Assembly (NCBI GenBank): GCA_934645275.1 | Contig: CAKUDW010000053.1 | Coordinates: 1 to 10,130 of the forward strand | Origin: an uncultured Clostridia bacterium | GTDB lineage: Bacteria; Bacillota_A; Clostridia; Christensenellales; Aristaeellaceae | DNA length: 10,130 nt | Direction: 5' to 3' | Shown here: positions 1-6,323 of the stretch, in pieces | How the letters are laid out: each line of letters opens with the position of its first letter | Numbering within the stretch: the stretch's first letter is position 1 | Program-made: the position numbers and the translations under genes | The notes under the pieces: generated by a model | Told to the model about the DNA's origin: nothing | What the model saw: only the letters and a program-made list of their open reading frames with translations | Database searches by the model: none

Positions 1-427
1 GCTGGCGATAGTGGCTGTAATCCTTATACACATCCACCACCAGCCATTCCGAAAGCGCGTTTACCACCGACGCGCCCACGCCGTGCAGACCGCCGGAATA
101 GGCATAATTCTTATCAGAAAACTTTCCGCCCGCGTGCAGCTGGGTATACACCACCTCCACCGCGGATACGCCCATCTGCGGATGAATGTCCACCGGAATA
201 CCGCGGCCGTTGTCCGTCACCTCGCAGGAACCGTCGTTCTTCAGGGTAACGGTAATTTCCGAAGCATAGCCATTGGACGCCTCGTCGATGGCGTTGTCCA
301 CAATTTCCCAGATCAGATGATGCAGGCCGCGCGTACCGGTTGAACCGATGTACATGCCAGGGCGCATGCGCACGGCGTCCAGCCCTTCGAGCACGGTGAT
401 GTCGTTGGCGGAATAAGTTTTAGCCAT
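1..427 (-). CDS. gyrB: Type IIA DNA topoisomerase subunit B (GyrB/ParE), N-terminal fragment
   Basis: This is the first 142 codons of an ATP-hydrolysing topoisomerase B subunit; the rest lies outside the window. Reading the minus strand from ATG 427-425 gives a GHKL ATPase N-terminal domain. Visible are the [17 protein letters not shown] segment, the ATP/Mg-binding helix [10 protein letters not shown], the [11 protein letters not shown] motif, LHAGGKF and the ATP-lid motif [18 protein letters not shown]. These are hallmark motifs of the family, which passes DNA strands in complex with an A subunit. A ribosome binding site (GGAGGC, 437-432) lies 4 bases before the start. A B subunit of this kind could be GyrB or ParE. 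The wording GMYIGST followed by [13 protein letters not shown] occurs in clostridial GyrB but is also ParE-like, so the symbol is tentative. The gene diverges from the mazG-like gene at 593. Confidence 0.93.
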   Translation of the reverse strand, partial: MAKTYSANDITVLEGLDAVRMRPGMYIGSTGTRGLHHLIWEIVDNAIDEASNGYASEITVTLKNDGSCEVTDNGRGIPVDIHPQMGVSAVEVVYTQLHAGGKFSDKNYAYSGGLHGVGASVVNALSEWLVVDVYKDYSHYRQ

Positions 428-456
428 TTTTGCCTCCATATACCAAGCGTTACTTC

Positions 457-462
457 ATTATA
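457..462 (-). promoter_or_regulatory. Probable -10 element for the topoisomerase gene
   Basis: A perfect TATAAT reads on the minus strand 30 bases before the topoisomerase start codon. No convincing -35 hexamer lies 16-18 bases upstream of it. A TG directly precedes the hexamer without the usual one-base gap. The position fits, but without a -35 the call is moderate. Confidence 0.4.
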
Positions 463-536
463 CATCCAAAACGTTAATTCTATTTGTTCTCCTGTGCGCT
501 GCCGACCGAACCGTTTTCCCATCCACACGAAGAAAT

Positions 537-565
537 TTGCATAAAAGGCGAATATATGGTATACT
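537..565 (+). promoter_or_regulatory. Sigma-A-type promoter of the mazG-like/GuaA-like/GNAT unit
   Basis: A -35 element TTGCAT (537-542) and a -10 element TATACT (560-565, five of six consensus bases) are separated by exactly 17 bases. The predicted transcription start near 572 leaves a leader of about 20 bases that contains the GGAGGGG ribosome binding site (577-583) of the first gene. The short leader leaves no room for a riboswitch. Confidence 0.65.
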
Positions 566-592
566 ACTTTTATGATGGAGGGGTAGAACCAT

Positions 593-952
593 ATGTATTG
601 CGATGATAACACGACGATATCCCAGCTCAAGCAGCGCGTTCACGAGCTTTGCCTGCGCAAGGGCTGGGGCAAGGAGGGCGTTCAGAACCCACAGCAGGTC
701 GCCATGGCGATGACCGTCGAAATGAGCGAATTGCTCGAACACTTCCAATGGATGAATCCGCAGGATGTGCAGCGTCTGCTAGACGGGGAAGACAATGAGC
801 GCCGCGACATGATCGCCGAAGAATTTGCCGATGTGCTGATGTACGGCCTGCAGCTCACGCGCAGCCTTCACATAGATATCACCCAACAGGTGCTTCGAAA
901 GATCGACATCGTGGATCACCGGCCGCCCAAGGCCTGCGATCCCAAGCGGTAA
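593..952 (+). CDS. MazG-like nucleotide pyrophosphohydrolase (dCTP pyrophosphatase type)
   Basis: A 119-residue all-helical NTP pyrophosphohydrolase of the MazG/DCTPP1 superfamily. These enzymes cleave (d)NTPs to the monophosphate plus pyrophosphate, usually to remove damaged or surplus nucleotides. The metal-binding signature is visible: E43 and E46 in TVEMSELLEHFQW (41-53), then E76, E77 and D80 in EEFADVLMYGLQL. The FQW followed by an EExxDVL helix most resembles the dCTPase branch, and the length suits that single-domain type rather than the two-domain MazG. The substrate cannot be read from sequence. ATG 593 is supported by GGAGGGG (577-583) 9 bases upstream and by the promoter before it. 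The stop lies 15 bases before the GuaA-like gene, so the two are almost certainly co-transcribed. Confidence 0.88.
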   Translation: MYCDDNTTISQLKQRVHELCLRKGWGKEGVQNPQQVAMAMTVEMSELLEHFQWMNPQDVQRLLDGEDNERRDMIAEEFADVLMYGLQLTRSLHIDITQQVLRKIDIVDHRPPKACDPKR

Positions 953-967
953 ATTGGGGAGGTTCCC

Positions 968-2434
968 ATGAACAGTGAATTAATACTGATACTGGATTTT
1001 GGCGGCAGCCAAGCTTATTACACGGCGCGGCGGCTTCGCGGCGAGCGCGTATATTGCGAAATTCTGCCCGGCGATACGCCAGTGGACGAGGTGTGCGCCC
1101 GCGGCCCACTGGGCGTGATCCTGGCCGGCGGCGACGCGCACGCGCTGCGCGCCGAACCGCTGCCCTTCGAGCCGGATGCCTTCAGCGTACCGCTGCTGGC
1201 TTTCGGCGGTGCGAGCCGCATGCTGGCGGAGCGTATCGGCGCCGCGCATCAGGGCATACAGCTTCAGCAGGACAAGGATTTCGTTCAGTTTCTGCCCTGT
1301 CCATTGTTTGAAAGCCTGAGCGAAAACGATCGCTTCTTCGAGCGCGTAGACGGCTTCGAGCTTCCCGAAAGTTACAAGCCCGTCGCCACCACGCCTGCCG
1401 GCCTCGTTCCCGCGTTCGCCTGCCCCGAAAAGAACGTATATGCGCTGCAATTCTACGTGGAATCCAACGATCCCGACGGATTGAAAATACTGGAAAACTT
1501 TGCCGTGGGCATTTGCGGTGCGGCACGTAACTGGAGCGTGGAAAACTTCGCTCCGAAACTGATCGAACGCGTTCGCAGCGAGCTGGCCGATCAAAATGTC
1601 ATGCTGCCGGTTTCAGGCGGCGTAGATACTGCCGTAACCGCCGCGCTGCTCAACCGGGCTATCGGCGGGCGACTGAACTGCCTATTCATCGATACCGGCC
1701 TGCTGCGCAAGGGTGATCCAGAATTCGTGCGCAAATTCTTCTACGAACAGATGGGCATGAGTCTGACTGAAATAGATGCGCGCGGACGTTTCATGAAGGC
1801 GCTGCGCGGCGTAACCGATCCGGCAAAAAAGCGCCGCGTGATGCATGACGAGCTTTCCGCCGTGTTTGCCGAACAGTATATCAAGGCTGGCAACATCGAA
1901 TGCATGGCCGAAGCCACCATTTATCCGGACGTCATCAAGTCCCGGCCGCCGATGATCGGCGAGCTGATCGAGGGTTGCCGCCGAATTGAGCCGTTAAGGC
2001 TGCTGTTCAAGGAGGATGTACGCGCGCTGGGCCGCTATCTGGGCATACCGGATGAAATGGTGGCGCGTCCGTCGTTTGAAAGCTCCGGGCTGTCGGTGCG
2101 CTGTCTGGGCGAAGTAACGGCTGAAAAGCTGAATATGCTGCGCGAGGCGGACGCCATCTTCCGCTCAGAGGTGGAAAAGGCGGGTTTGAACCGCAAAATC
2201 GCCCAGTACTTTGCGATACTGACCGATTTGAAAACGCCCGGTCTGCACGGCGAAGGTTACGTCTGCGCACTGCGGGCGCTGGGCTCCTCCAACGCCGGTA
2301 GAGCGCCTGCCTACAAGCTGCCCTACGACCTGATGGGCGCAGTAGTGCAGCGCATCACCGAAGAGGTACCCGGGATCACCCACGTCGTATACGATATCAC
2401 CGGTCGCCCCACCGCTGCGGCGGAATGGGAATGA
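968..2434 (+). CDS. Divergent GMP synthase (GuaA) homologue with inactivated glutaminase site
   Basis: A 488-residue protein collinear with GMP synthase, which aminates XMP to GMP with ATP and glutamine. Residues 1-190 form a class I glutamine amidotransferase domain (LILDFGG near 7-13; ILAGGD 51-56). Residues 205-370 form the ATP-pyrophosphatase domain, with PP-loop SGGVDT (216-221), DTGLLRK (242-248), TIYPDVIKS (317-325) and LFKEDVRALG (346-355). The C-terminal dimerisation domain ends VVYDITGRP...EWE. Key residues are missing. The catalytic Cys is Gly80, and the catalytic His of QFHPE is Tyr163 (QFYVE). The lid motif containing SHHNVGG is shortened and replaced around 326-338. PFPGPGL reads SFESSGL (369-375), and the GD.RTY segment is changed. 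The length is short of the roughly 510-525 residues usual for GuaA. GGGGAGG (956-962) supports ATG 968. Glutamine-dependent GMP synthesis is unlikely. An ammonia-dependent synthetase, a new ATP-PPase substrate or a pseudoenzyme are the alternatives. Homology is certain; function is not. Confidence 0.9.
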   Translation: MNSELILILDFGGSQAYYTARRLRGERVYCEILPGDTPVDEVCARGPLGVILAGGDAHALRAEPLPFEPDAFSVPLLAFGGASRMLAERIGAAHQGIQLQQDKDFVQFLPCPLFESLSENDRFFERVDGFELPESYKPVATTPAGLVPAFACPEKNVYALQFYVESNDPDGLKILENFAVGICGAARNWSVENFAPKLIERVRSELADQNVMLPVSGGVDTAVTAALLNRAIGGRLNCLFIDTGLLRKGDPEFVRKFFYEQMGMSLTEIDARGRFMKALRGVTDPAKKRRVMHDELSAVFAEQYIKAGNIECMAEATIYPDVIKSRPPMIGELIEGCRRIEPLRLLFKEDVRALGRYLGIPDEMVARPSFESSGLSVRCLGEVTAEKLNMLREADAIFRSEVEKAGLNRKIAQYFAILTDLKTPGLHGEGYVCALRALGSSNAGRAPAYKLPYDLMGAVVQRITEEVPGITHVVYDITGRPTAAAEWE

Positions 2435-2462
2435 GTCGCGCATTCGGCAAAGAGGTTATTGC

Positions 2463-3266
2463 ATGATACTGAGACACACAAGAGAACCTGAAAACGGCCT
2501 GAATAGTGAAAATTGCTTCGAAGCCGTCGACGAGCGCAGTGGCAATGCTCTGGGCCGCTGTGCGATCTATGTGCAGGAAAACGCGCAGCTATTTCCAAAT
2601 CGCCCGCTGCGCATTTACATCGACATCGAAGGCAGACCTGCGCCGGACGCGCTGCTGGGTGCGGCCGTAGCACGCGCCAAGGAAATCGCCCGTGAAGCTG
2701 GCGTGTCCGCGCGCATCTTCACGCAGGTTGAGCCCGACGACAAGGAACTGCTTACCGCGTTGGAAGCGCTCGGCCTGAAGGATACCGACGGACTGGTGTT
2801 GATGCGTCGGGCGTTGCCCATTTCAGGCCGCGCGCCCATACCCGCGGGCTGCGTGGTGGTTCAGGATGATTTGGACGACCCGATTGAGCAGAAATTCTTT
2901 CTGGAGCGCTACAACCAGCTCTATGCCGAAGCCTATGAGTTTGATTATCTTCAACAGCTGAGCGCGCACGCTCTGTTCAAGCGCATCCTGTTGGTCGCTC
3001 CCACAGGCATGGCAGGTGAAGCCCTGCTCTGGCGCGAAGGAACCGAAGGACGGCTGTTCTGGCTGTTCACGGCGCGCAAGTGGCGGCAGATGGGCGTGGC
3101 CGAATGCCTGATCGATCTTGCCTGCGACTATTTCTATTCGAATGGTCTAACCAGCGCCGCGGTCGAAATTCAGGCGCGCGTACCGAATCTGTTGCGCGTG
3201 ATGGAACATGCAGGTTTCCGGCAGGACAGCCTGATCTGCCGCTATCCCGGTGTGGACATCGGTTGA
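2463..3266 (+). CDS. GNAT-family protein with a degenerate second GNAT-like domain
   Basis: A 267-residue protein whose C-terminal half (about 130-262) has a GNAT acetyltransferase layout. A beta hairpin (GEALLWREGTEGRLFWLFT, 185-203) leads into a motif-A-like turn and helix, RKWRQMGVAECLIDLACDYF (205-224). This is followed by AAVEIQARVPNLLRVMEHAGF (232-252), the usual motif B pattern. The acetyl-CoA loop normally reads Q/R-x-x-G-x-G/A; here it is R-Q-M-G-V-A, an acceptable match. The N-terminal half (about 15-117) also ends in a helix and an EALGLKDTDGLVLMRRAL tail like a second, degenerate GNAT fold. The substrate is unknown. ATG 2463 follows AGAGG (2451-2455) with 7 bases spacing and lies 28 bases after the GuaA-like stop. 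It is probably the last gene of that operon, since a terminator follows at once. Confidence 0.75.
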   Translation: MILRHTREPENGLNSENCFEAVDERSGNALGRCAIYVQENAQLFPNRPLRIYIDIEGRPAPDALLGAAVARAKEIAREAGVSARIFTQVEPDDKELLTALEALGLKDTDGLVLMRRALPISGRAPIPAGCVVVQDDLDDPIEQKFFLERYNQLYAEAYEFDYLQQLSAHALFKRILLVAPTGMAGEALLWREGTEGRLFWLFTARKWRQMGVAECLIDLACDYFYSNGLTSAAVEIQARVPNLLRVMEHAGFRQDSLICRYPGVDIG

Positions 3267-3276
3267 ACCAACATAC

Positions 3277-3334
3277 AAAAGCGCCCGCTGGAACCATCTC
3301 TGCACATGGCATTGATGTTCTCGCGGGCGTTTTT
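3277..3334. terminator. Bidirectional intrinsic terminator
   Basis: CGCCCGC (3282-3288) pairs with GCGGGCG (3323-3329), followed on the plus strand by five T (3330-3334) and preceded by four A (3277-3280), which supply a T-run for minus-strand transcripts. The 34-base interior can extend the stem through GAAC and ATC (3291-3298, one bulged C) against GAT and GTTC (3314-3320). It starts 10 bases after the GNAT stop and can also end transcripts of the SH3-protein gene from the opposite side. Confidence 0.8.
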
Positions 3335-3480
3335 GCGCCGGTGCCTCTTTATCTTATCTTTGGTCAAAGCATCTCAATCGCACCTATGTTCGGCTGCATG
3401 TCGGCAAACCAGGCGGAATCATACCTGCTGAGCGCAGCGTTTCTTCCACGCTCCCGTATCGCGCAAGCGCACGCCATCCA

Positions 3481-4305
3481 TTATTGCAATACTGTCTGCG
3501 CAGCTTCATCAAAGATAGTCCAAAACTGATCAGACGCAGTTTCAGGAAATGCATATACGGACCCATCTGTCGTAAAAAAGGCAGTGCAACCATCCGTCGG
3601 ATACATAAGCCTGAGAACGTCCCCATTGCGCAGTGTCAGCACGAGCTGTGCCCGATACGGGCATTGTCCACTAAAGCCCGGGGTAGCTGCACGGAACATG
3701 GTCTCTATGGCTTTCAAATGACTTTCATCATTAACTGTCTGAACAAAATCGTTCCCATTTTTATCCGGCACATGCAACGCAGCGGATTTGAGCGCACATT
3801 CGTCCCGCCTTGGCGGTAAGAGGGACAGATATTCAGGCCGCACATAACCAAGACAATGATCATAAGCTACCCGTGCCATAGCGCCTGTATCTTCCCGACG
3901 TCCGTGAGAAAGCACCTGTACCCCCAATGGGATTTTCGCAAGTCGCGTTGAATCTGTCGTTTCCTCCTCCCACAAGCTGACCCATTCGTTGCAATTTGCG
4001 ACATACATCGGCACATAATCTACATCGGCCGACGACATCAGATACTCGCGGCCCACATAGCCCATCGTTCCCGAATAGCTCACTTTCAGAAAATCACCAT
4101 TCTCATCAACAAAAGCAACCAAAACTCCCAGCGGCAACTGCACAATTCGCTTTGAACTTGTTGAAGGCCCTTCACGAAGAGAAACCCACGCATTGCAATT
4201 GGTCACGTGCAGCTTCTCATAGGGTGCATAGGCTGATGCTGCAATCATCGTGCTCATCAACATAAAAACCAACACAAGGCACGCTATTCTTTTAAAGCGC
4301 TTCAT
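3481..4305 (-). CDS. Exported protein with two SH3-like repeats and an unassigned C-terminal domain
   Basis: A 274-residue secreted or wall-associated protein. The N-terminus MKRFKR followed by a hydrophobic stretch (about 7-24) and a small-residue cleavage region near ASAYA (23-27) is a typical Sec signal peptide. Two bacterial SH3-type repeats follow, at about 33-89 and 101-160. They share an NCN.WVSL start, a PLGV strand and a GYV.(R)EYL ending. Residues 175-274 are a separate domain with CPYRAQLVLTL (215-225), TDGC (237-240) and FWTIFDEA near the end. C215 and C240 could form a disulfide. I cannot name this domain family. Such SH3 modules often bind peptidoglycan, but no hydrolase domain is present. 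The start codon at 4305 is chosen because GGAGG (4317-4313) lies 7 bases upstream; an adjacent ATG at 4308 is possible. The gene is monocistronic and uses the shared terminator at 3277-3334. Confidence 0.8.
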   Translation of the reverse strand: MKRFKRIACLVLVFMLMSTMIAASAYAPYEKLHVTNCNAWVSLREGPSTSSKRIVQLPLGVLVAFVDENGDFLKVSYSGTMGYVGREYLMSSADVDYVPMYVANCNEWVSLWEEETTDSTRLAKIPLGVQVLSHGRREDTGAMARVAYDHCLGYVRPEYLSLLPPRRDECALKSAALHVPDKNGNDFVQTVNDESHLKAIETMFRAATPGFSGQCPYRAQLVLTLRNGDVLRLMYPTDGCTAFFTTDGSVYAFPETASDQFWTIFDEAAQTVLQ

Positions 4306-4308
4306 CAT

Positions 4309-4581
4309 CTTTCCTCCAAACGCCAAATTAATATACTAACATTGAGACGCATCAACATGGCAATTGTTTCATAAAGCGTGAAAATTTTACAAAGCTAATG
4401 GACGGCCATTCACCAATTCAATCTAGTGCATCAATTCTACAGCTACCACTTAGCGGCGCGCACATTTTTCAAACCGGCTGATTCCTCTGTCACGTTCAGC
4501 AGGGGGCATACAGCGACGATTCAGCAATAGAATTCCCCATGGGGCAATGCGCTCCAATGCATAATTTAGGAGGAATGGCAA
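4309..4581. other. Divergent intergenic region between the SH3-protein gene and dapA
   Basis: About 270 bases hold the 5' regions of two divergent genes. On the minus strand a weak promoter can be drawn (TTGCCA 4363-4358, TAGTAT 4338-4333, spacer 19), which is poor spacing. On the plus strand CATAAT (4560-4565) is the only -10-like hexamer near dapA, but it lies so close to the AGGAGG (4568-4573) that a start from it would cut into the ribosome binding site. A 10-base perfect palindrome, CCCCATGGGG, lies at 4535-4544. I see no T-box specifier or lysine riboswitch motif and no ORF worth calling. Confidence 0.5.
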
Positions 4582-5469
4582 ATGCTGGGAAATCTGTTTT
4601 ATGGCAGCGGTACCGCCTTGATAACGCCCTTTCGCGGCTCGCGCGTGGATTATGACCGGCTGGAACAGCTGATCGACTGGCAGATCGATTCGGAAACGGA
4701 TGCGCTGATCATTCTCGGAACCACCGGCGAGCCATCTACCATATCGCCGTCCGAGCGCAGCGCCATCATCGAATGCGCCGTATCACGCTGCGCAGGGCGC
4801 GTGCCGCTGTACGTCGGCAGCGGCGCAAACGCCACGCGCACAGCGGTAGCGCAATCCATTGAAGCCGAGCGACTCGGAGCAGACGGTCTGCTGGTGGTAA
4901 CGCCATACTACAACAAGGCCAGCGCATCCGGCCTGATCGAGCACTACACGACTGTGGCCGATAGCGTACACATACCCATTATCGTATACAATGTGCCCGG
5001 CCGGACGGGCGTACAGATGCCGCCCGAGGTAATGCTGCAGCTAGCACGCCACCCGCTGCTGTGCGCCTACAAGGATGCTTCCGGCAGCATCGCCCATGCC
5101 ATGCGCATATTTGAACTGGCAGGCGATGGCATCGCCGTATATTCCGGGAACGATGATCTGGTGCTGCCGATGATGGCGCTTGGCGCGCGCGGCGTAATAT
5201 CCGTAGCCGCGAACATCGTACCAAAGCAGATGCATGCCATGGCTGTGAACTACCTGCGCGGCGATACCGGCGCATGCCGCGGCCTGCAATTTGCATTGAT
5301 GCCGCTGATTCGAGCGCTGTTTTCCGAAGTCAGCCCCATTCCGGTCAAGGCGGCGCTGCATCTGATGAACCTGTGCGAGGACACGCTGCGTCTGCCGCTG
5401 ACCCCGCTGGAAACTGAAAAGCTGGAAACGCTTCACCGCGAAATGCGTAAGCTGAAGCTGATCGAATAA
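4582..5469 (+). CDS. dapA: 4-hydroxy-tetrahydrodipicolinate synthase
   Basis: DapA condenses pyruvate with aspartate semialdehyde, the first committed step to diaminopimelate and lysine, in the cytoplasm. The 295-residue length is standard for this (beta/alpha)8 aldolase family. Conserved elements are visible: GTTGEPSTIS with T47 and T48, TPYYNK with Y110, the proton-relay tyrosine Y136 in YNVPGRTG, substrate-binding R141, and the Schiff-base lysine K164 in AYKDASG. YSGNDDLVLPMMALGARGVISVAAN (187-211) is the usual C-terminal signature. Relatives such as N-acetylneuraminate lyase or KDG aldolases share the fold, but the TTGE, YNVPGRTG and KDASG set with R141 favours DapA. ATG 4582 follows AGGAGG (4568-4573) by 8 bases. 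It stands alone on its strand, convergent with the dehydrogenase gene 6 bases beyond its stop. Whether this is the only dapA in the genome is unknown. Confidence 0.95.
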   Translation: MLGNLFYGSGTALITPFRGSRVDYDRLEQLIDWQIDSETDALIILGTTGEPSTISPSERSAIIECAVSRCAGRVPLYVGSGANATRTAVAQSIEAERLGADGLLVVTPYYNKASASGLIEHYTTVADSVHIPIIVYNVPGRTGVQMPPEVMLQLARHPLLCAYKDASGSIAHAMRIFELAGDGIAVYSGNDDLVLPMMALGARGVISVAANIVPKQMHAMAVNYLRGDTGACRGLQFALMPLIRALFSEVSPIPVKAALHLMNLCEDTLRLPLTPLETEKLETLHREMRKLKLIE

Positions 5470-5475
5470 ATGCCG

Positions 5476-6189
5476 CTATTCCCCCACTTGCAACCGCCAG
5501 CCAAAATCGCCGTGATAGATCATCTGGCGCGTCATGCCGCCGTCTATGCAAATGTTTTCGCCCGTGATGAACCCGGCCCTTTCTGAGCAGAGATACAGCA
5601 CCATGTTGGCAATATCCAGCGGGTTACCCACGCGGCCGACGGGCTGCTGCGCCGCGTCGGGCCCATTGTAGCGCGTAAATACCGTATCGATCCAGCCAGG
5701 CGATATGGAATTTACGCGCACGCGCCCGGCAAGGCTCACAGCCAGCGCGTGTGTCAGTGCGGCAATACCGCCTTTCGCCGCGGTGTAGCTTTCGGTCTGC
5801 GGTTGACTCATGCGATCGCGCGACGAGGAAATATTGACGATGGCCGCCCCCGGCGCAAAGTGGGGCTGAAACAGCTTGGCAAGGTAAAACGGCGCGGTGA
5901 CGCCGACTCTGAGCGCATAGTTAAACTCATCGTAACTGCAATCGTCGATGCCTTTCATCAGCGGCAGCGCATTGTTAATCAAAAAGTCCACGCATCCATA
6001 GTCGGAAATCACCTTATCCGCAAAACGGCGCAGCGTTTCCTCCTGCGCCAAATCACCTGTAAAATAAACGCCCTGCTGCCGGTCAATCGTGCAGACAACC
6101 GCGCCCCGTTTTCGGAATTCATCGGCAATGACGCGTCCGATGCCCTGTGCGCCGCCAGTCACAACGGCGACTTTGTTTTCAAATTCCAT
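5476..6189 (-). CDS. Short-chain dehydrogenase/reductase (SDR) family oxidoreductase
   Basis: A 237-residue classical SDR, a cytoplasmic NAD(P)-dependent oxidoreductase. The Rossmann motif TGGAQGIG (11-18) is intact. D36 at the end of the second strand (TIDRQQ) suggests NAD rather than NADP. The NNAG motif is NNAL (72-75), with the Gly replaced. The catalytic set is S122 in ISSS, Y135 and K139 (YTAAK), then SPGWIDT (163-169) and the C-terminal GENICIDGGM (210-219). The extra tail after GGM, ending GWRLQVGE, marks a subgroup whose substrate I cannot assign. A strong ribosome binding site (GGGAGGC, 6202-6196) lies 6 bases before ATG 6189. It is convergent with dapA and divergent from the uvrA-like gene. 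No terminator hairpin is visible between it and dapA. Confidence 0.9.
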   Translation of the reverse strand: MEFENKVAVVTGGAQGIGRVIADEFRKRGAVVCTIDRQQGVYFTGDLAQEETLRRFADKVISDYGCVDFLINNALPLMKGIDDCSYDEFNYALRVGVTAPFYLAKLFQPHFAPGAAIVNISSSRDRMSQPQTESYTAAKGGIAALTHALAVSLAGRVRVNSISPGWIDTVFTRYNGPDAAQQPVGRVGNPLDIANMVLYLCSERAGFITGENICIDGGMTRQMIYHGDFGWRLQVGE

Positions 6190-6212
6190 AACGACGCCTC
6201 CCTTTCAAGAGA

Positions 6213-6246
6213 ATTTTATCATAAAATACGGCGGCATACCAGGTAA
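6213..6246 (-). promoter_or_regulatory. Candidate SDR promoter overlapped by a 15-base AT-rich palindrome
   Basis: On the minus strand TTACCT (6246-6241, three of six) and TATGAT (6223-6218, five of six) are 17 bases apart. The -10 sits inside a perfect inverted repeat, ATTTTAT-C-ATAAAAT (6213-6227), which could be a repressor operator or merely an AT-rich coincidence. It lies 24 bases upstream of the SDR start. Confidence 0.4.
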
Positions 6247-6260
6247 GTCGATTATTATTC

Positions 6261-6289
6261 GTGCAATTCTCATCGAAATGCGCTATAAT
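6261..6289 (+). promoter_or_regulatory. Probable promoter of the uvrA-like gene
   Basis: A perfect -10 TATAAT (6284-6289) is preceded at 17 bases by a weak -35 GTGCAA (6261-6266). The predicted start near 6296 gives a leader of about 28 bases that contains the AAAGG ribosome binding site (6311-6315). Confidence 0.6.
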
Positions 6290-6323
6290 ACTTAGAACAC
6301 CATCCAATGGAAAGGTATAAAAA

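Noticed and set aside
980..1594. 204-codon minus-strand ORF opposite the GuaA-like gene
   Set aside because: It mirrors the codon pattern of the real gene and has no ribosome binding site or recognisable motif.
3364..3480. Open frame continuing 38 codons in frame after the SH3-protein stop (read-through or remnant)
   Set aside because: A stretch this short stays open by chance easily in GC-rich DNA. It lacks a ribosome binding site, and I recognise no similarity in its translation.
3080..3529. 149-codon plus-strand ORF overlapping the GNAT gene, the terminator and the SH3-protein end
   Set aside because: It crosses a strong terminator, overlaps two better genes and has an Arg/Pro-rich shadow-frame composition.
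4306..4326. TTG start at 4326 for the SH3-repeat protein
   Set aside because: That start would place the ribosome binding site GGAGG inside the coding sequence and put seven extra residues before the signal peptide. The ATG at 4305 has correct spacing.
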